Below are positions 32,340 to 39,962 of a DNA stretch of 64,000 nucleotides, piece by piece. Position numbers and translations under genes: made by a program. The stretch is from RGIG7378 sp045588325 (lineage in GTDB: Bacteria > Bacillota > Clostridia > RGIG7378): positions 1 to 64,000 of the forward strand of contig JAZNEA010000057.1 of NCBI GenBank assembly GCA_045588325.1, in the 5' to 3' direction. Every line of letters begins with the position of its first letter. Position 1 is the first letter of the stretch. The notes under the pieces are model-generated. The model was given only the letters and a program-made list of their open reading frames with translations, ran no database searches and was not told the origin of the DNA.

Positions 32340-32999
32340 ATGAAAAAGTTATTATGTTTGTTTTTGGCAATTGTTATGCTGTTGGGCCTTTGCGGCTGCT
32401 TTGATGGTGGCACAGATGATATTCGTGGCGAGATTAACGCCGAGCCTACCCCTAACGAGCCGGAGTTCTCACTTGGCGCCACGTCTGGCAACTCTTATAC
32501 CAATGATTTCCTGGGACTAAGTTGTGTTCTGCCTGCGGGATGGGTTTTTTATACTGACGAGCAGATTATGGAACTCAATAACATAGCAAAGGATATGATT
32601 GACGACGAACAGGTTTCCGACCTCCTCAAAAATGCAACCATTGTTTATGATATGACCGCTTCTCATCCAGATGGTAGTTCTATAAACATAAATATGGAAA
32701 AGCTTAACGCTGTTCAGCAGCTGACCCTCAATTTGAAAAGTATGCTGGAGGGACAGATTAGCACGATTGTCTCTACTTATCAGAACATGGGATTTACCGA
32801 TGTCAATGTGGAATACCAAAAGATAATGGTCGATGGCAAGGAGTTTGATGGATTAAAACTTACTGCAAAGATTCAGGGTATTGCATATTACGGAGAGCTC
32901 CTTGCATTTAAGAGGGGTAGCTATGTTGCGAATGTTTCAATTGGATCTATTCAGACAGACAAGAGTGAGATTATTTGGAGTTGCTTTGAGGTTGAATAG
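32340..32999 (+). CDS. Exported lipoprotein of unknown function
   Basis: A 219-residue protein with a lipoprotein signal peptide ending in LGLCGC (cleavage before Cys19 or Cys20, expected to be lipidated). A short linker is followed by a beta-rich domain starting YTNDFLGLSCVLPAGWVF, which resembles the PsbP/DUF-like lipoprotein fold but is not named. ATG 32340 follows AAGGAGG. Higher GC than the surrounding island genes suggests it may be older chromosomal DNA or a separate acquisition. Confidence 0.65.
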   Translation: MKKLLCLFLAIVMLLGLCGCFDGGTDDIRGEINAEPTPNEPEFSLGATSGNSYTNDFLGLSCVLPAGWVFYTDEQIMELNNIAKDMIDDEQVSDLLKNATIVYDMTASHPDGSSININMEKLNAVQQLTLNLKSMLEGQISTIVSTYQNMGFTDVNVEYQKIMVDGKEFDGLKLTAKIQGIAYYGELLAFKRGSYVANVSIGSIQTDKSEIIWSCFEVE

Positions 33000-33061
33000 A
33001 GTGCCATGGCAAAATTAGGACGTATTCTTAAAGGATCTTCTAATTCATGACGTTTTCCAGG

Positions 33062-33097
33062 CCCCGCTCTTTGGTTTGCACAAATCAAAGAGCGGGG
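33062..33097. repeat. 12-bp perfect inverted repeat (hairpin)
   Basis: CCCCGCTCTTTG (33062-33073) and CAAAGAGCGGGG (33086-33097) flank a 12-nt loop. No T-run follows, so it may be a transcription pause, a processed terminator or an element end. Confidence 0.5.
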
Positions 33098-33117
33098 TCA
33101 AATATATGGAGGAAAAT

Positions 33118-33189
33118 ATGAAAATATATTCTATTAAGAAATGGACTGCGCGCAATAATGTAACACCCTCTGTGCTACCATATGCATAG
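33118..33189 (+). CDS. Possible 23-residue peptide or gene remnant
   Basis: A short frame starting at ATG 33118 behind GGAGG encodes 23 residues and ends inside the duplicated 33-bp core. Preceding text (33006-33050) has another tiny frame, MAKLGRILKG. These may be the remains of a gene cut by recombination. The 33,000-33,475 stretch holds no intact gene. Confidence 0.2.
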   Translation: MKIYSIKKWTARNNVTPSVLPYA

Positions 33190-33196
33190 AGTAGGA
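33164..33196 (+). repeat. Copy A of a 33-bp duplicated sequence
   Basis: CACCCTCTGTG, one base, TACCATATG, two bases, TAGAGTAGGA. It matches copy B at 35195-35227 at 30 of 33 positions. In both copies TGGACTGC occurs just upstream. Confidence 0.7.
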
Positions 33197-33235
33197 ACTA
33201 TTGGATCCGTGGTATAAACGCACTATAGTTAACCA

Positions 33236-33276
33236 GGCCAGGTCAGGGTTAAAATTCCTGCCCTGGCCTTTGTTTT
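33236..33276 (+). terminator. Rho-independent terminator
   Basis: GGCCAGGTCAGG pairs with CCTGCCCTGGCC (33236-33247 with 33257-33268; one mismatch or wobble), followed by TTTGTTTTC. Confidence 0.75.
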
Positions 33277-33315
33277 CTAATTAGGATTCTAGCTTTATAA
33301 CTATAGCCGTATTAA

Positions 33316-33471
33316 TTACGGATATACGTAATCCACCTCGTTTTCTTTTTGATTAGAAGGCGCCTTGCCTAAAATGGCACGAATTTGTTTCTCTAGGTAA
33401 CGACGACCTTGTTGACGAATAGGAATAGATGTTCCTTTGGCTGTATTTCCGTTTGTTCCATCAGTAGCAGA
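33316..33471 (-). pseudogene. C-terminal gene fragment on the minus strand (unknown)
   Basis: On the minus strand a 51-codon frame runs from a stop at 33474-33472 to TAA at 33318-33316, with no start codon. The translation looks like real protein (IPIRQQGRRYLEKQIRAILG, ending VDYVYP). It abuts the RHS remnant directly, so it is probably the tail of a gene cut by the same rearrangement. I do not recognise the family. Confidence 0.35.
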
Positions 33472-33475
33472 TTAA

Positions 33476-34607
33476 ACTGTATCCTATGGTTACACAGATA
33501 GCAGCTGGGCAGATTTGCTTACATCTTACAAGGGAAAAACCATAACCTATGATGCAATAGGCAATCCCCTAGACGATGGTACATGGGACTATGTATGGGA
33601 GAGAGGCAGACAGCTTAAGTCCATGGAGGGAGCATCTGTAAAGTGGACATACACCTACGATGCAAATGGTCAGAGATTGACTAAGACCAACAATACTCTC
33701 ACATATCACTATATCTATGATGGCATCCAGTTAAAGTATCTAAAGGTAACACAGAAATCCGGACAGAGTACAAACACGGTATGTGAGATGTACTTTGAGT
33801 ATGGACAGACAGGTCTCATGGCCATACAATATATTAGTAGCAGCTTGACAGACACATACTATGTAGTAACCAATGCTCAGGGAGACGTTGTAGCCTTGGT
33901 GGATGGTAATGGCACGGTGGTTGTAAACTACACCTATGACGCATGGGGTAAGCTACAGGCCATGACAGGCTCTAAAGCCAGCACCGTAGGCAAGTATAAC
34001 CCCATCCGATATAGGGGATATGTCTACGACACAGAGACACAGCTGTACTACCTGAACACAAGGTACTATAACCCAGACATGGGTAGGTTCATTAATGCGG
34101 ATTCCTTACTTAGCCGAGGATCTGTTCTTGGAAGCAATATGTTTGCCTATTGTCTTAACAATCCGGCAAACATGGCAGATACCACAGGTGAACTTCCATT
34201 TTTCCTTGTGACTGCTGCTATAGGTGCAGTTATTGGCGCTATCATTGGTGGTGTAGTTGCTGCAAAGAGTGGCGGAAATGTTTGGGCTGGCATAGGGATT
34301 GGCGCTGCTGCCGGAGGACTAGCAGGAGCGGGTTTGGGCGCAGCGGCTGGAGTGTTGTTGGCTGGCAGTGCTACGGCTAGCACAGCAGCAGTAGTGTCTG
34401 GTGCAGGAATGGTTGCAATGGCAGCAAGTACTGGTGGTGTGGTCGCAAGCTTCTGCTGCATTTTGTAATCAAGCAAGTGGTGTAGTAAATGCATTTATTT
34501 CAAACAGTCTCTATCGTGGAGTAGATAGTGTCTTTTGGAAGGTCGAAATGACTGCGCTCTTAAACAACCCTAGAGTTACAGAAATAATCATTCATATTTT
34601 CGAATGA
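33476..34607 (+). pseudogene. Truncated, frameshifted RHS-repeat protein (polymorphic toxin remnant)
   Basis: The first ~230 codons carry YD/RHS repeats (ITYDAIGNPL, YTYDANGQRL) and the RHS core signature YYLNTRYYNPDMGRFINAD, which normally sits just before a C-terminal toxin. The N-terminal body is missing: an in-frame TAA at 33473-33475 precedes the fragment and no good start exists (TTG 33515 at best). The frame stops at 34468. A +1 frame continues from ~34440 to 34607 with a plausible tail that ends in ATGA overlap with the next gene, so a single-base frameshift has probably cut off the toxin tail. A hydrophobic Gly/Ala-rich stretch (residues ~230-310) precedes it. Confidence 0.75.
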
Positions 34608-35194
34608 GTTTGGAGGAATGTGTGAAACGTTATTTTTATATCACAATTCACTTCTCTCCTGATTATGAAGGGACAGTGTTTTCAAAATACCATGATGATC
34701 TTTATATAAATACCGAAACAGGAGAGATATATCGCAAAAGATTGTTGTATGATTTTGGTTGGGGGCAAGAGAATGGATTTGAATTAACACCGCAGTTGTC
34801 ATTCGAGGAGTTGATTCAATTGGTTGAGAGTCCAATGGTATTACCTCGAAAGAAGTTTTGGAAAAAATACACCAAAGAGGAAATTCAACAAGCTGATATT
34901 TGGCGTAGCAACTTATATGGTGCAGTTGCGGTGATAATGCAAGATTATGTAAAAGATCTTATTGAGTTCCTATCGGCCAGGGTTGAGACAGATTACTTTT
35001 CAAATCCAAGTATACGAGATAATTTCAAATGTTTCTCTTTTGACTCGGAAAAAACAAGAGCGGAGGGTAAGATTCCAGGTGGAGTTCTTACACAATCATA
35101 TGAAGACATTTTTAAGAAATACCCTCAATGGGAAAGAATTTCTTCGAAGATTATTAACCAAGTATACGTACTGGACTGCGGCGAAAATAAGTAG
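34604..35194 (+). CDS. Putative RHS-toxin immunity protein
   Basis: A 196-residue soluble protein whose ATG overlaps the last codon of the RHS tail by 4 bp, the usual layout of a toxin and its immunity gene. It has no signal peptide. It shows a DLYINTETGEIYRKR beta segment and a C-terminal TQSYEDIFKKYPQWE. I cannot assign an immunity family. With the toxin frameshifted, the gene may now serve as orphan immunity against siblings. No separate SD is needed if translation is coupled, although TTTGGAGG lies just inside the gene. Confidence 0.5.
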   Translation: MSLEECVKRYFYITIHFSPDYEGTVFSKYHDDLYINTETGEIYRKRLLYDFGWGQENGFELTPQLSFEELIQLVESPMVLPRKKFWKKYTKEEIQQADIWRSNLYGAVAVIMQDYVKDLIEFLSARVETDYFSNPSIRDNFKCFSFDSEKTRAEGKIPGGVLTQSYEDIFKKYPQWERISSKIINQVYVLDCGENK

Positions 35195-35227
35195 CACCCT
35201 CTGTGATACCATATGGGTAGAGTAGGA
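35195..35227 (+). repeat. Copy B of a 33-bp duplicated sequence
   Basis: It starts directly after the stop codon of the immunity gene. It differs from copy A (33164-33196) at three positions and is followed here by GCGGGCAAGGC. The two copies flank the RHS-immunity pair and could have supported recombination. Confidence 0.7.
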
Positions 35228-35268
35228 GCGGGCAAGGCAAACAATAATAGTAAATACGTGATATGTAG

Positions 35269-35505
35269 TTGGCTAGGAGCATACCGAAGAAAACAGTGTG
35301 GCACAAAGAAAGAAGAAAGCATGGCGCGTTCCAATACATAGAGCTATTCTATAAAAGGAAATGTTCCCAACATGTAGGGTATAGGCATTTATCGAACAAA
35401 TATCTAAAGTTTAACCTGAGGTATGGTAGTTGCAAATATGTCTATGTAGGTTGTTATTCGAGTCATCAAATTAATATTATAAAATCTACGCTAAATAAGG
35501 ATTAG
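35269..35505 (+). pseudogene. Decayed IS3-family transposase (OrfB C-terminus)
   Basis: A 78-codon frame with a TTG start but no SD. Its stretch KHGAFQYIELFYKRK followed by GYRHLSNKYL aligns by eye with the conserved IS3 OrfB end, FEYIE.FYNR.R.HS.LGYLSP. The catalytic DDE residues are missing, so only the C-terminal tail remains. I found no intact terminal inverted repeats. The 35,195-35,612 gap holds only this and copy B. Confidence 0.5.
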
Positions 35506-35612
35506 GTTGTAGGTAATGCTGGACAAAAGCAAAATATGGATGTTTTGGTTTAGTAGTTACTAATGTATCTTTTTTGATAGTGTCGTTTGGGAAGCAGCAC
35601 AGGAGACTAACA

Positions 35613-36068
35613 ATGGAATATATAATAATTTTATTTATCCAAATTTTGATCATGTCTTTAATCCTTTTCGGCAGGAAAGATAATGCGCGTTTGATAAAAA
35701 AACTAGATAGTACTTTTTTAATAGTCATGTGGATTTTTCAGGGATTATGTATTATAGGTAATGTCGTTTTATTGTTTGTTGCTAAAGATATGATGATGTA
35801 TGTTCTTGAATTCCATGTTTTTATAGCAGGTATCATACTGATGATATTTGATCCTATTGGAAAAAGACTACACTTTCAAAGGTTAACGAATATTTTAATA
35901 GAAGATAATCTGATTTCATTAGATACGGGATCTATTAGACGATATATAGTAGAAAAATACGGCTTGATATATTCTACAAAAGAGATTGATAAATACATAA
36001 CTAAAATTATAGAGAATCAAAAGAAAATAGATCTAAAACATCAGAAAAAGGGAAAAAACGATAGATAA
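35613..36068 (+). CDS. Small membrane protein (unknown)
   Basis: A 151-residue protein with about three hydrophobic helices in its first ~95 residues (starting MEYIIILFIQ), then a charged cytoplasmic tail containing DKYITKIIENQKK. ATG 35613 is preceded by AGGAG. It is AT-rich like the rest of the island. I do not recognise a family; nothing in the neighbourhood suggests a function beyond membership of the RHS/IS-scarred island. Confidence 0.5.
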   Translation: MEYIIILFIQILIMSLILFGRKDNARLIKKLDSTFLIVMWIFQGLCIIGNVVLLFVAKDMMMYVLEFHVFIAGIILMIFDPIGKRLHFQRLTNILIEDNLISLDTGSIRRYIVEKYGLIYSTKEIDKYITKIIENQKKIDLKHQKKGKNDR

Positions 36069-36187
36069 TTAATTCGCTAGTATTATTCAGCATTTGCGAT
36101 TTCCCAGCGGGCATATTGCTTCAGTTGCCTTATTTCTGCATTTTGATGTAAACTAAACCTACAAATACTTATTCGGAGACAAAATGT

Positions 36188-37171
36188 ATGTTAGTTGTTT
36201 TAGTTGGCGGCACGTTAAAGGTGGCTAAGGACAGCCGCAAGTATTTTCAAGATAATGGGTTCCAGATAATCCAGAAGTACAACTATTGGCCCCAGGATAC
36301 CATAACCGAGCATTATGATAAGTTTGAAACATGCACAGAAGAGGAGATCAACCTGTGTGAGTTCCAGTACCCTGTCCACAACGGAATAACAGGATTCCGA
36401 AAGGCGCAGATTATTGACGCTGTCAGAGGTAGGACCAATGCCCTCATGACAGGGTCTCCGGACAATCTCGACTTTTTTAGACAGTTAAAGGCAGCTTTCA
36501 ACAAGAATATCAGGTTGGTTTACCTGTACATCGACAAGACAAGCCTTGAAAGCATGACTCGCAAATTCATCGAGAGTGAGGAGGATATCCAGCGCAGACT
36601 CAAAAAGGGTGGCGAGCTCCGCAAGATGTATATTAGTGAAAAGGCTCTGTTTGACAGGATTGTTGTGTATGAAGAGGACGGCGAACTGGGCATGGAGGCC
36701 TTGCACGTACAATACGACAGCATAATAGAGGAGGCAAAGAAAAATAACAACATTGTGGATCTGCCATATACGGGCTCGGACGGTTACATATTTGTAAGTT
36801 ATTCCCACGCGGATGATAATGAAGTTATGTCTGTGTTATCTGAATTACAAAAAGAAGGCTATAGAATCTGGTATGACGAGGGAATATACGGTGGAGCAAA
36901 CTGGAAAATCATGCTTGGAGAGAGGCTAGAGGGATGCACCGACTTTTTATTATTCTCGTCAAAGAGCTCTACCAAATCGAGAAATGTGTTTGCAGAGGTT
37001 GGTATGGCCCTGGATTTGCCGGAGGCTCATCCCATAGTTATCCGATTGGACGATGCAACCTTCCCCTCTGGGTATGAAATGTACTTAAAGGAGTATCAGA
37101 ACATTCTTGCTAGCAAGGATAATCTGATGGATAAGCTGAAAAAAGCTTTGTCACCGGAGACAAAGCAATAG
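36188..37171 (+). CDS. Guanylate-kinase-like/TIR fusion protein
   Basis: A 327-residue cytoplasmic protein with two modules. Residues ~1-165 resemble guanylate kinase: a CTEEEINLCEF region, HNGITGF..AQI.DAV.GR, a beta strand LVYLYID and a two-helix lid-like SLESMTRKF. But the Walker A loop is replaced by GGTLKVAKDS, so ATP-dependent kinase activity is unlikely. Residues ~200-320 form a TIR domain with YIFVSYSHADD, GYRIWYDEGI, and a helix SRNVFAEVGMAL, in which E270 is a candidate NADase glutamate. ATG 36188 has an SD-like CGGAGA upstream. It stands alone at the island's right edge. A nucleotide-sensing NAD hydrolase is one reading, which is inference. The GMK assignment is by eye. Confidence 0.65.
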   Translation: MLVVLVGGTLKVAKDSRKYFQDNGFQIIQKYNYWPQDTITEHYDKFETCTEEEINLCEFQYPVHNGITGFRKAQIIDAVRGRTNALMTGSPDNLDFFRQLKAAFNKNIRLVYLYIDKTSLESMTRKFIESEEDIQRRLKKGGELRKMYISEKALFDRIVVYEEDGELGMEALHVQYDSIIEEAKKNNNIVDLPYTGSDGYIFVSYSHADDNEVMSVLSELQKEGYRIWYDEGIYGGANWKIMLGERLEGCTDFLLFSSKSSTKSRNVFAEVGMALDLPEAHPIVIRLDDATFPSGYEMYLKEYQNILASKDNLMDKLKKALSPETKQ

Positions 37172-37200
37172 GGATTTAGCCAACGATATACGATTATACA

Positions 37201-37226
37201 GGCAGGGCGCGCTTTGTGTCCCTGCC
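37201..37226. terminator. Bidirectional terminator between converging genes
   Basis: GGCAGGG (37201-37207) pairs with CCCTGCC (37220-37226), followed by TATTTCT. It serves the GMK-TIR gene; it also overlaps the end of the reverse TVP38 gene. Confidence 0.55.
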
Positions 37227-37960
37227 TATTTCTCTGTAGATTCACCCTTGGTCATTTTGCCATAAATAACGTACCCAATGAGGCTGACGATGGCAATGCC
37301 AGCAAAGATGTATATGGCCACCATGAGCCTGGATTCGCCCAACTCGTTGCCTGCAATTGTGGAAGAGATGATCGAAGGAATGCGGGCAAAGGTCGTGAGC
37401 AGCAGGTACTGCCATATTTTCATGTCGGTGAGGCCAACCACGTAGGACAGCATGTCCTTGGGCGTGCCGGGGATCAGGAACAGCAAAAATGTCAGGGAGT
37501 TGCGCTGAACAGGATTGTTCAGAATGGGCAGGGAGTTAAGGTCCGTGTCTGGGAAAAATGTGTAGAATAACTTTAGTCCAAACTTGCGGGTCAGCAGTAT
37601 GGCAGTGACACTTCCCAGGATTGCACCGATAAGCACATAAATAGTGCCCCATAGACCACCAAATACGTATCCGGCTGCTACCTCCACAAGTTCGCCTGGG
37701 ATAAACGCTACCACAACCTGCAGGGCAGTTACCAGGATCATAATCAGGACGCCCAGCCAGTAGTTCTGCTCAACCAAAGCGCGTATTGGCCCAGCATCCG
37801 TAAAATACTGGCGCATGAGAATTACGCCTAAAACTGTAGCACCCACAAATAGAGCAGAGATAATGCTAAGCACTGTGGCCGCTTTGATTTTGGCCCCTCT
37901 GGAAACGCGGGGCGTGGTGGATCCATTATGCTCATGTGTCTGATAATCGTTATTGTCCAT
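37226..37960 (-). CDS. TVP38/TMEM64-family membrane protein
   Basis: A 244-residue integral membrane protein of the VTT/DedA superfamily. Family features are the hydrophobic hairpin FIPGELVEVAAGYVFGGLWG and the PGTPKDMLSYVVGL block. The N-terminal ~30 residues are soluble and polar. VTT proteins are thought to act as lipid scramblases or in membrane stress; the substrate here is unknown. On the minus strand GGGAGG precedes the ATG (37978-37965 region). Confidence 0.82.
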   Translation of the reverse strand: MDNNDYQTHEHNGSTTPRVSRGAKIKAATVLSIISALFVGATVLGVILMRQYFTDAGPIRALVEQNYWLGVLIMILVTALQVVVAFIPGELVEVAAGYVFGGLWGTIYVLIGAILGSVTAILLTRKFGLKLFYTFFPDTDLNSLPILNNPVQRNSLTFLLFLIPGTPKDMLSYVVGLTDMKIWQYLLLTTFARIPSIISSTIAGNELGESRLMVAIYIFAGIAIVSLIGYVIYGKMTKGESTEK

Positions 37961-38099
37961 ATTATCCTCCCTAGGTTACATGCAGTATAACACAAATCTC
38001 CTGTTATATAATCATTGGCCAGCTTTTATGGAAAAATTATGTTAACTGTTGTATACTTAACGGAAATAGTTCCTAAAGATAGAGAGGACGGGAGGAGAG

Positions 38100-39962
38100 A
38101 TGAATCTGCGACGCTACTTGGTATGTTTGATGCTGCTGGTTATAACCATCTCAGTAGTAACAGGCTGCAATATCAGGCTGGTGTTCAATCAGACAGAGGA
38201 TTTGCCGACTCATAGTCCTGTTCCATCTGCTAGTCCGTCGTCTACGCCTACATCTACACATACGACGACGCATTCCCCTACAAATAGCCCTAGTTTTACT
38301 CCCGTGGCAACAGCCACACCTACAGCCACACCAACGGCCACGCCCACGGTTACACCTACAGCCACGCCCACGGAGACACCTACAGCCACACCTACGGCTA
38401 CTCCAACTCCGACACCCACCCCAACCCCTAAGCCAACACCAACCCCTAAGCCTACGCCCACGCCCACTCCACCCAGTGAGCCAATGCCTGACTCCTGGTG
38501 GTACGTGATTACAACTACAGCCAAGCTGCGTGCTGACTCCAGATCCTCTGCTGAGGTGCTGGAGGTTATCGACAATGGCCAGCTGATTAAGGTAATCTCC
38601 CAGCGAAACGGATTCGTTAAGGTGAAGTATAACGGCCGGGAGGGATATGTGTTGAGATCCAGTATCCAGCCAGTGGAGAACAAGGAGGATTGCCCTCTGC
38701 CTAAGCTATGGCAGGCCAACTGCAACGAATACATAACATTGCGCAAAACTCCAGGAGGCTACGGCATCGACACGATTCCGGTAGGAGGAGTGATGGAGCT
38801 TAAGGAATGGCACGGCATATACGCCAAGGTAAAGTACGGCAACCTGACAGGCTATGTGCTGACCAGCCATATCAAACCTGCAGGAGACAAATATTTTAAG
38901 AATCTGCTTAAGATTGTAGAGATTACCAGCCAGTATTCCTACTCCCAGATGTTGGAGGATATACAGGCGTTACAGAAAAAATACCCAGGTCTGATTACTC
39001 TGGACTCAATAGGCACCAGCGAACAGGGCAGGGATATTCCCGTCATGCGCATTGGCAACCCGGATGCGGAGCGCCACATAATGATCCACGGTTCAATCCA
39101 TGCCAGAGAGCATATGACAACCTGGCTCCTGATGGCCATGGTGGAGTACCAGCTGTCCCATGATACGGACTTTCTGGCAGATGTCTGCATCCACATTGTG
39201 CCAATGGTCAATCCCGATGGAGTTATGCTGTCACAGACGGCCTCCTTTGCCCAGGCCCAGCTCAAGATATACAATGACGACCTGCAGCACAAGAATACCT
39301 GGTACGGTAAGGCCCAGTATGCCAGCAAGTGGAAGGCCAACGCATTAGGAGTAGACCTTAACCGCAATTTCCCTGCAGGGTGGGAGGATATTCCATCCAG
39401 GGGATTGCCCTCATCAGAAAAATTCAACGGAACTGAGCCGTTGGACGCAGCGGAGTCTCGCGCTCTGGCTGAATATACGCTAAAATACACGTGGGTGGCC
39501 ACCATTAGCTACCACTCCTACGGCAGTTTGATTTATCACAACTTTGGCGAGAGGCAGGACATCAATCGCCAGTCCACATCCCTGGCCGAGGCGGTCAAGG
39601 CTGTCACAGGATACCTGTTGTCGGATGGAGACGAGGTCGAGGGTGGAGGCTACAGAGATTGGGCCATCGACGCCCTTGGCATCCCATCCATAACCGTGGA
39701 GGTAGGGTGCGCAGAACCGCCCCTGTTGGACAGAGAGTTATATTGCCTGTTTGCCAGGAATTATGACGTAATGCGTGCAGTGGCAGAGTGGGCTATGGAA
39801 CAGGAGGTTCCACCAGAGAGGACAGAGGGTGACCCAGGACAGGAGACTCCTCCGGAACCAACAGAGGATATAGGTCAGGAGGCACCCCCGGAGCAAACAG
39901 AGGGACCTGAGCAAACAGAAGGAACAGAAGGAACAGAAGGAACGAATGGAGACATTGAATAA
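38100..39962 (+). CDS. SH3b-containing M14 carboxypeptidase lipoprotein
   Basis: A 620-residue exported protein. The signal peptide has a lipobox ending VVTGC. A long Thr-Pro linker (residues ~35-130), encoded by repetitive DNA at 38310-38470, leads to two SH3b domains (~135-195 and ~208-265). The zinc carboxypeptidase M14 domain (~280-570) shows HGSIHAREHM (Zn ligands H and E), the third ligand in SYHSYG, and TVEVGC near the catalytic glutamate. A Glu-Thr-rich C-terminal tail follows. It may trim peptidoglycan stem peptides (LD- or DL-carboxypeptidase-like). ATG 38100 follows GGAGGAG. It overlaps the next gene by 17 bp. Confidence 0.85.
   Translation: MNLRRYLVCLMLLVITISVVTGCNIRLVFNQTEDLPTHSPVPSASPSSTPTSTHTTTHSPTNSPSFTPVATATPTATPTATPTVTPTATPTETPTATPTATPTPTPTPTPKPTPTPKPTPTPTPPSEPMPDSWWYVITTTAKLRADSRSSAEVLEVIDNGQLIKVISQRNGFVKVKYNGREGYVLRSSIQPVENKEDCPLPKLWQANCNEYITLRKTPGGYGIDTIPVGGVMELKEWHGIYAKVKYGNLTGYVLTSHIKPAGDKYFKNLLKIVEITSQYSYSQMLEDIQALQKKYPGLITLDSIGTSEQGRDIPVMRIGNPDAERHIMIHGSIHAREHMTTWLLMAMVEYQLSHDTDFLADVCIHIVPMVNPDGVMLSQTASFAQAQLKIYNDDLQHKNTWYGKAQYASKWKANALGVDLNRNFPAGWEDIPSRGLPSSEKFNGTEPLDAAESRALAEYTLKYTWVATISYHSYGSLIYHNFGERQDINRQSTSLAEAVKAVTGYLLSDGDEVEGGGYRDWAIDALGIPSITVEVGCAEPPLLDRELYCLFARNYDVMRAVAEWAMEQEVPPERTEGDPGQETPPEPTEDIGQEAPPEQTEGPEQTEGTEGTEGTNGDIE

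Noticed and set aside
35195..35240. Resemblance of GGGTAGAGTAGGA to the 3' end of 5S rRNA
   Set aside because: The body of 5S rRNA is absent upstream (protein-coding sequence lies there), and the match is short, so no rRNA gene is claimed.
36069..36187. Possible attachment site at the right edge of the island
   Set aside because: I compared it with the ppdK-side junction by eye and found no shared direct repeat, and no integrase gene is present in the island.
38015..38215. 66-codon + strand frame before the M14 gene
   Set aside because: It has no SD, overlaps the better-supported lipoprotein start at 38100 and gives no recognisable protein.
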